Below are positions 7,383 to 8,056 of a stretch of DNA of 8,056 nucleotides, piece by piece. Each line of letters starts with the position of its first letter. Position 1 is the first letter of the stretch. Source of the DNA: Desulfovibrionaceae bacterium (GTDB taxonomy: Bacteria; Desulfobacterota; Desulfovibrionia; Desulfovibrionales; Desulfovibrionaceae). Below the pieces are notes generated by a model. The model was not told the origin of the DNA, made no database searches, and was given only the letters and a program-made list of their open reading frames with translations. A program made the position numbers and the translations under genes. Location of the stretch: the NCBI GenBank assembly GCA_009783115.1, contig WRHT01000059.1:1-8056 (forward strand), given 5' to 3'.

Positions 7383-7751
7383 AAAGGTACGCCGATTCAT
7401 ACCTATAAGATCACAGCCCCGCCGCTCGGAATAGCCATGCTCCGCCTTTACATACGTCGCGGCTATGCGGCAAACGGCAGGCCTCAGAAGTTTTTTGACA
7501 GCACATCCTTGAGAACAAAAATATCCAGCGCCTGCTCGCCCACCAGTTTTTTCAGACGGGCGTTTTCCGCTTCCAGGTGCTTCAGGCGCTTGGCGTCAGA
7601 AACACTCATACCGCCAAACTTGCCGCGCCACGTATAAAAGGTCGCATCGGAAAAACCGTTCCGACCGGCATAGATCCGCAACTTTTACCCCAGCCTCCGC
7701 CTGTTTCAAAAAACCGATAATTTGTTCCTCGCTGAATCTGCCACGTTTCAT
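7383..7751 (-). pseudogene. IS3-family transposase orfA (frameshifted) and orfB (truncated)
   Basis: orfA starts at ATG 7751 with an ideal AGGAG seven bases upstream and reads MKRGRFSEEQIIGFLKQAEA and onward to codon 29 (7665). One extra base among 7661-7664 shifts the frame. The OrfA pattern then resumes as NGFSDATFYTWRGKFGG, followed by the leucine-zipper-like segment AKRLKHLEAENARLKKL, and ends with TGA at 7484-7486. Known: OrfA is the DNA-binding helix-turn-helix part of an IS3 transposase and OrfB the DDE catalytic part. orfB is recognisable in the -1 frame as LLRPAVCRIA, then AEHGYSERRGCDLIGMNRRT, and loses similarity at ~7383. A chance tail reads to TAA at 7353-7355. No DDE catalytic residue remains, so the transposase is dead twice over. 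Confidence 0.85.
7490..7496 (-). promoter_or_regulatory. Programmed -1 frameshift heptamer of the IS3 transposase
   Basis: Read on the minus strand in the orfA frame, the sequence is A AAA AAC two codons before the orfA stop. A -1 slip here enters exactly the frame that encodes the orfB similarity. Known: IS3 elements make the OrfAB transposase by -1 frameshifting on such A-rich heptamers. Confidence 0.7.
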
Positions 7752-7756
7752 TTAAT

Positions 7757-7772
7757 TGCTCCTGCCGGAGCA
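7757..7772 (-). promoter_or_regulatory. Hairpin sequestering the orfA ribosome binding site
   Basis: On the minus strand TGCTCC-GGCA-GGAGCA is a perfect 6-bp stem with a four-base loop, and its downstream arm contains the Shine-Dalgarno GGAG of orfA. Known: several insertion sequences carry such a structure so that transcripts entering from outside translate transposase poorly. It is a vestige here because the transposase is broken. Confidence 0.4.
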
Positions 7773-7820
7773 CTAACTTGTCAATGGTATACTTTCAAGG
7801 GGGAAGGTCATAGTTGCCCC

Positions 7821-7850
7821 CCGTTTTTGCGAGGTGTAAACGGATTTTTT
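7821..7850 (+). terminator. Terminator-like hairpin with no evident upstream gene
   Basis: CCGTTT (7821-7826) and AAACGG (7838-7843) pair around an 11-base loop and are followed by A and six Ts. On the plus strand this looks like an intrinsic terminator, yet there is no plus-strand gene between 4584 and here. It may be left over from a gene that was deleted, may guard against antisense transcription, or may be chance. Confidence 0.3.
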
Positions 7851-7875
7851 GAGGCGTTGCAGGTCAGAGTGTTTC

Positions 7876-7922
7876 AATAAAAGTGAAGTCCCACAAGGTA
7901 TTTTGTACTTTGTGGGACTTCA
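7876..7922 (-). terminator. Strong intrinsic terminator after tRNA-Gly
   Basis: The arms at 7884-7900 and 7906-7922 pair over 17 bp with a single G-T wobble and a five-base loop; the core is GTCCCACAA/TTGTGGGAC. Read on the minus strand the hairpin is followed at once by CTTTTATT. It lies 13 bases past the CCA end of the tRNA, the expected place for its terminator. On the plus strand the nearest T-run is ten or more bases away, so orientation favours the minus strand. Confidence 0.75.
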
Positions 7923-7935
7923 TGGATTGTCTTTT

Positions 7936-8010
<75 letters not shown>

Positions 8011-8056
8011 TCATAATCAGGCGCAAGAGCAAGCCCGCGAACCTGAGAGAAGGGCT

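Larger units (their letters stand above)
7383..7810 (-). mobile_element. Truncated IS3-family element (IS407-like subgroup)
   Basis: The remnant keeps the left end, a frameshifted orfA and only the first ~36 codons of orfB; the rest of orfB and the right end are missing. The right-hand limit at 7810 is a guess: on the minus strand TGACCTTCCCCC begins there, and IS3-family ends usually begin with TG, but without the other end the inverted repeat cannot be tested. The other limit, about 7383, is where similarity to orfB proteins appears to stop. The element cannot move by itself. Confidence 0.65.

Overview
The window comes from a Gram-negative bacterium, probably a proteobacterium. The signs are an AcrB-type RND efflux pump, a lipoprotein signal peptide, an LplT-like transporter fused to a phospholipid acyltransferase, and tRNA genes that encode their own CCA ends. 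The GC-rich codon use and the transporter-acyltransferase fusion would fit a Desulfovibrionaceae-like deltaproteobacterium, but this is a weak inference from memory of such genomes.

Layout from left to right: the 3' end of an RND efflux pump gene (+); a visibly AT-richer stand-alone YhcG/DUF1016 PD-(D/E)XK nuclease gene (+); tRNA-Cys(GCA) (-) with a plausible promoter; a small putative lipoprotein gene (-); a divergent GC-rich gene for a 685-residue MFS transporter fused to a PlsC-type acyltransferase (+); a convergent, AT-richer gene for a 913-residue UPF1-like SF1 helicase with a C-terminal Vsr-like nuclease domain (-); a decayed and truncated IS3-family element (-) touching the 5' end of that helicase gene; and tRNA-Gly(GCC) (-) with a strong hairpin terminator.

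The RND gene, the MFS-acyltransferase gene and the tRNAs look like resident chromosome. The YhcG nuclease and the helicase-nuclease look like acquired DNA-processing or defence-type genes. Each sits on the 3' side of a tRNA gene, a usual place for accessory DNA, but no integrase or att repeat is visible. The strongest candidate for something unusual is the helicase-nuclease, a single large protein that could act alone as an anti-phage or anti-plasmid system. The YhcG protein could be a second, independent defence gene. No CRISPR array, rRNA or complete mobile element is present, and no gene-free stretch exceeds 300 bases.
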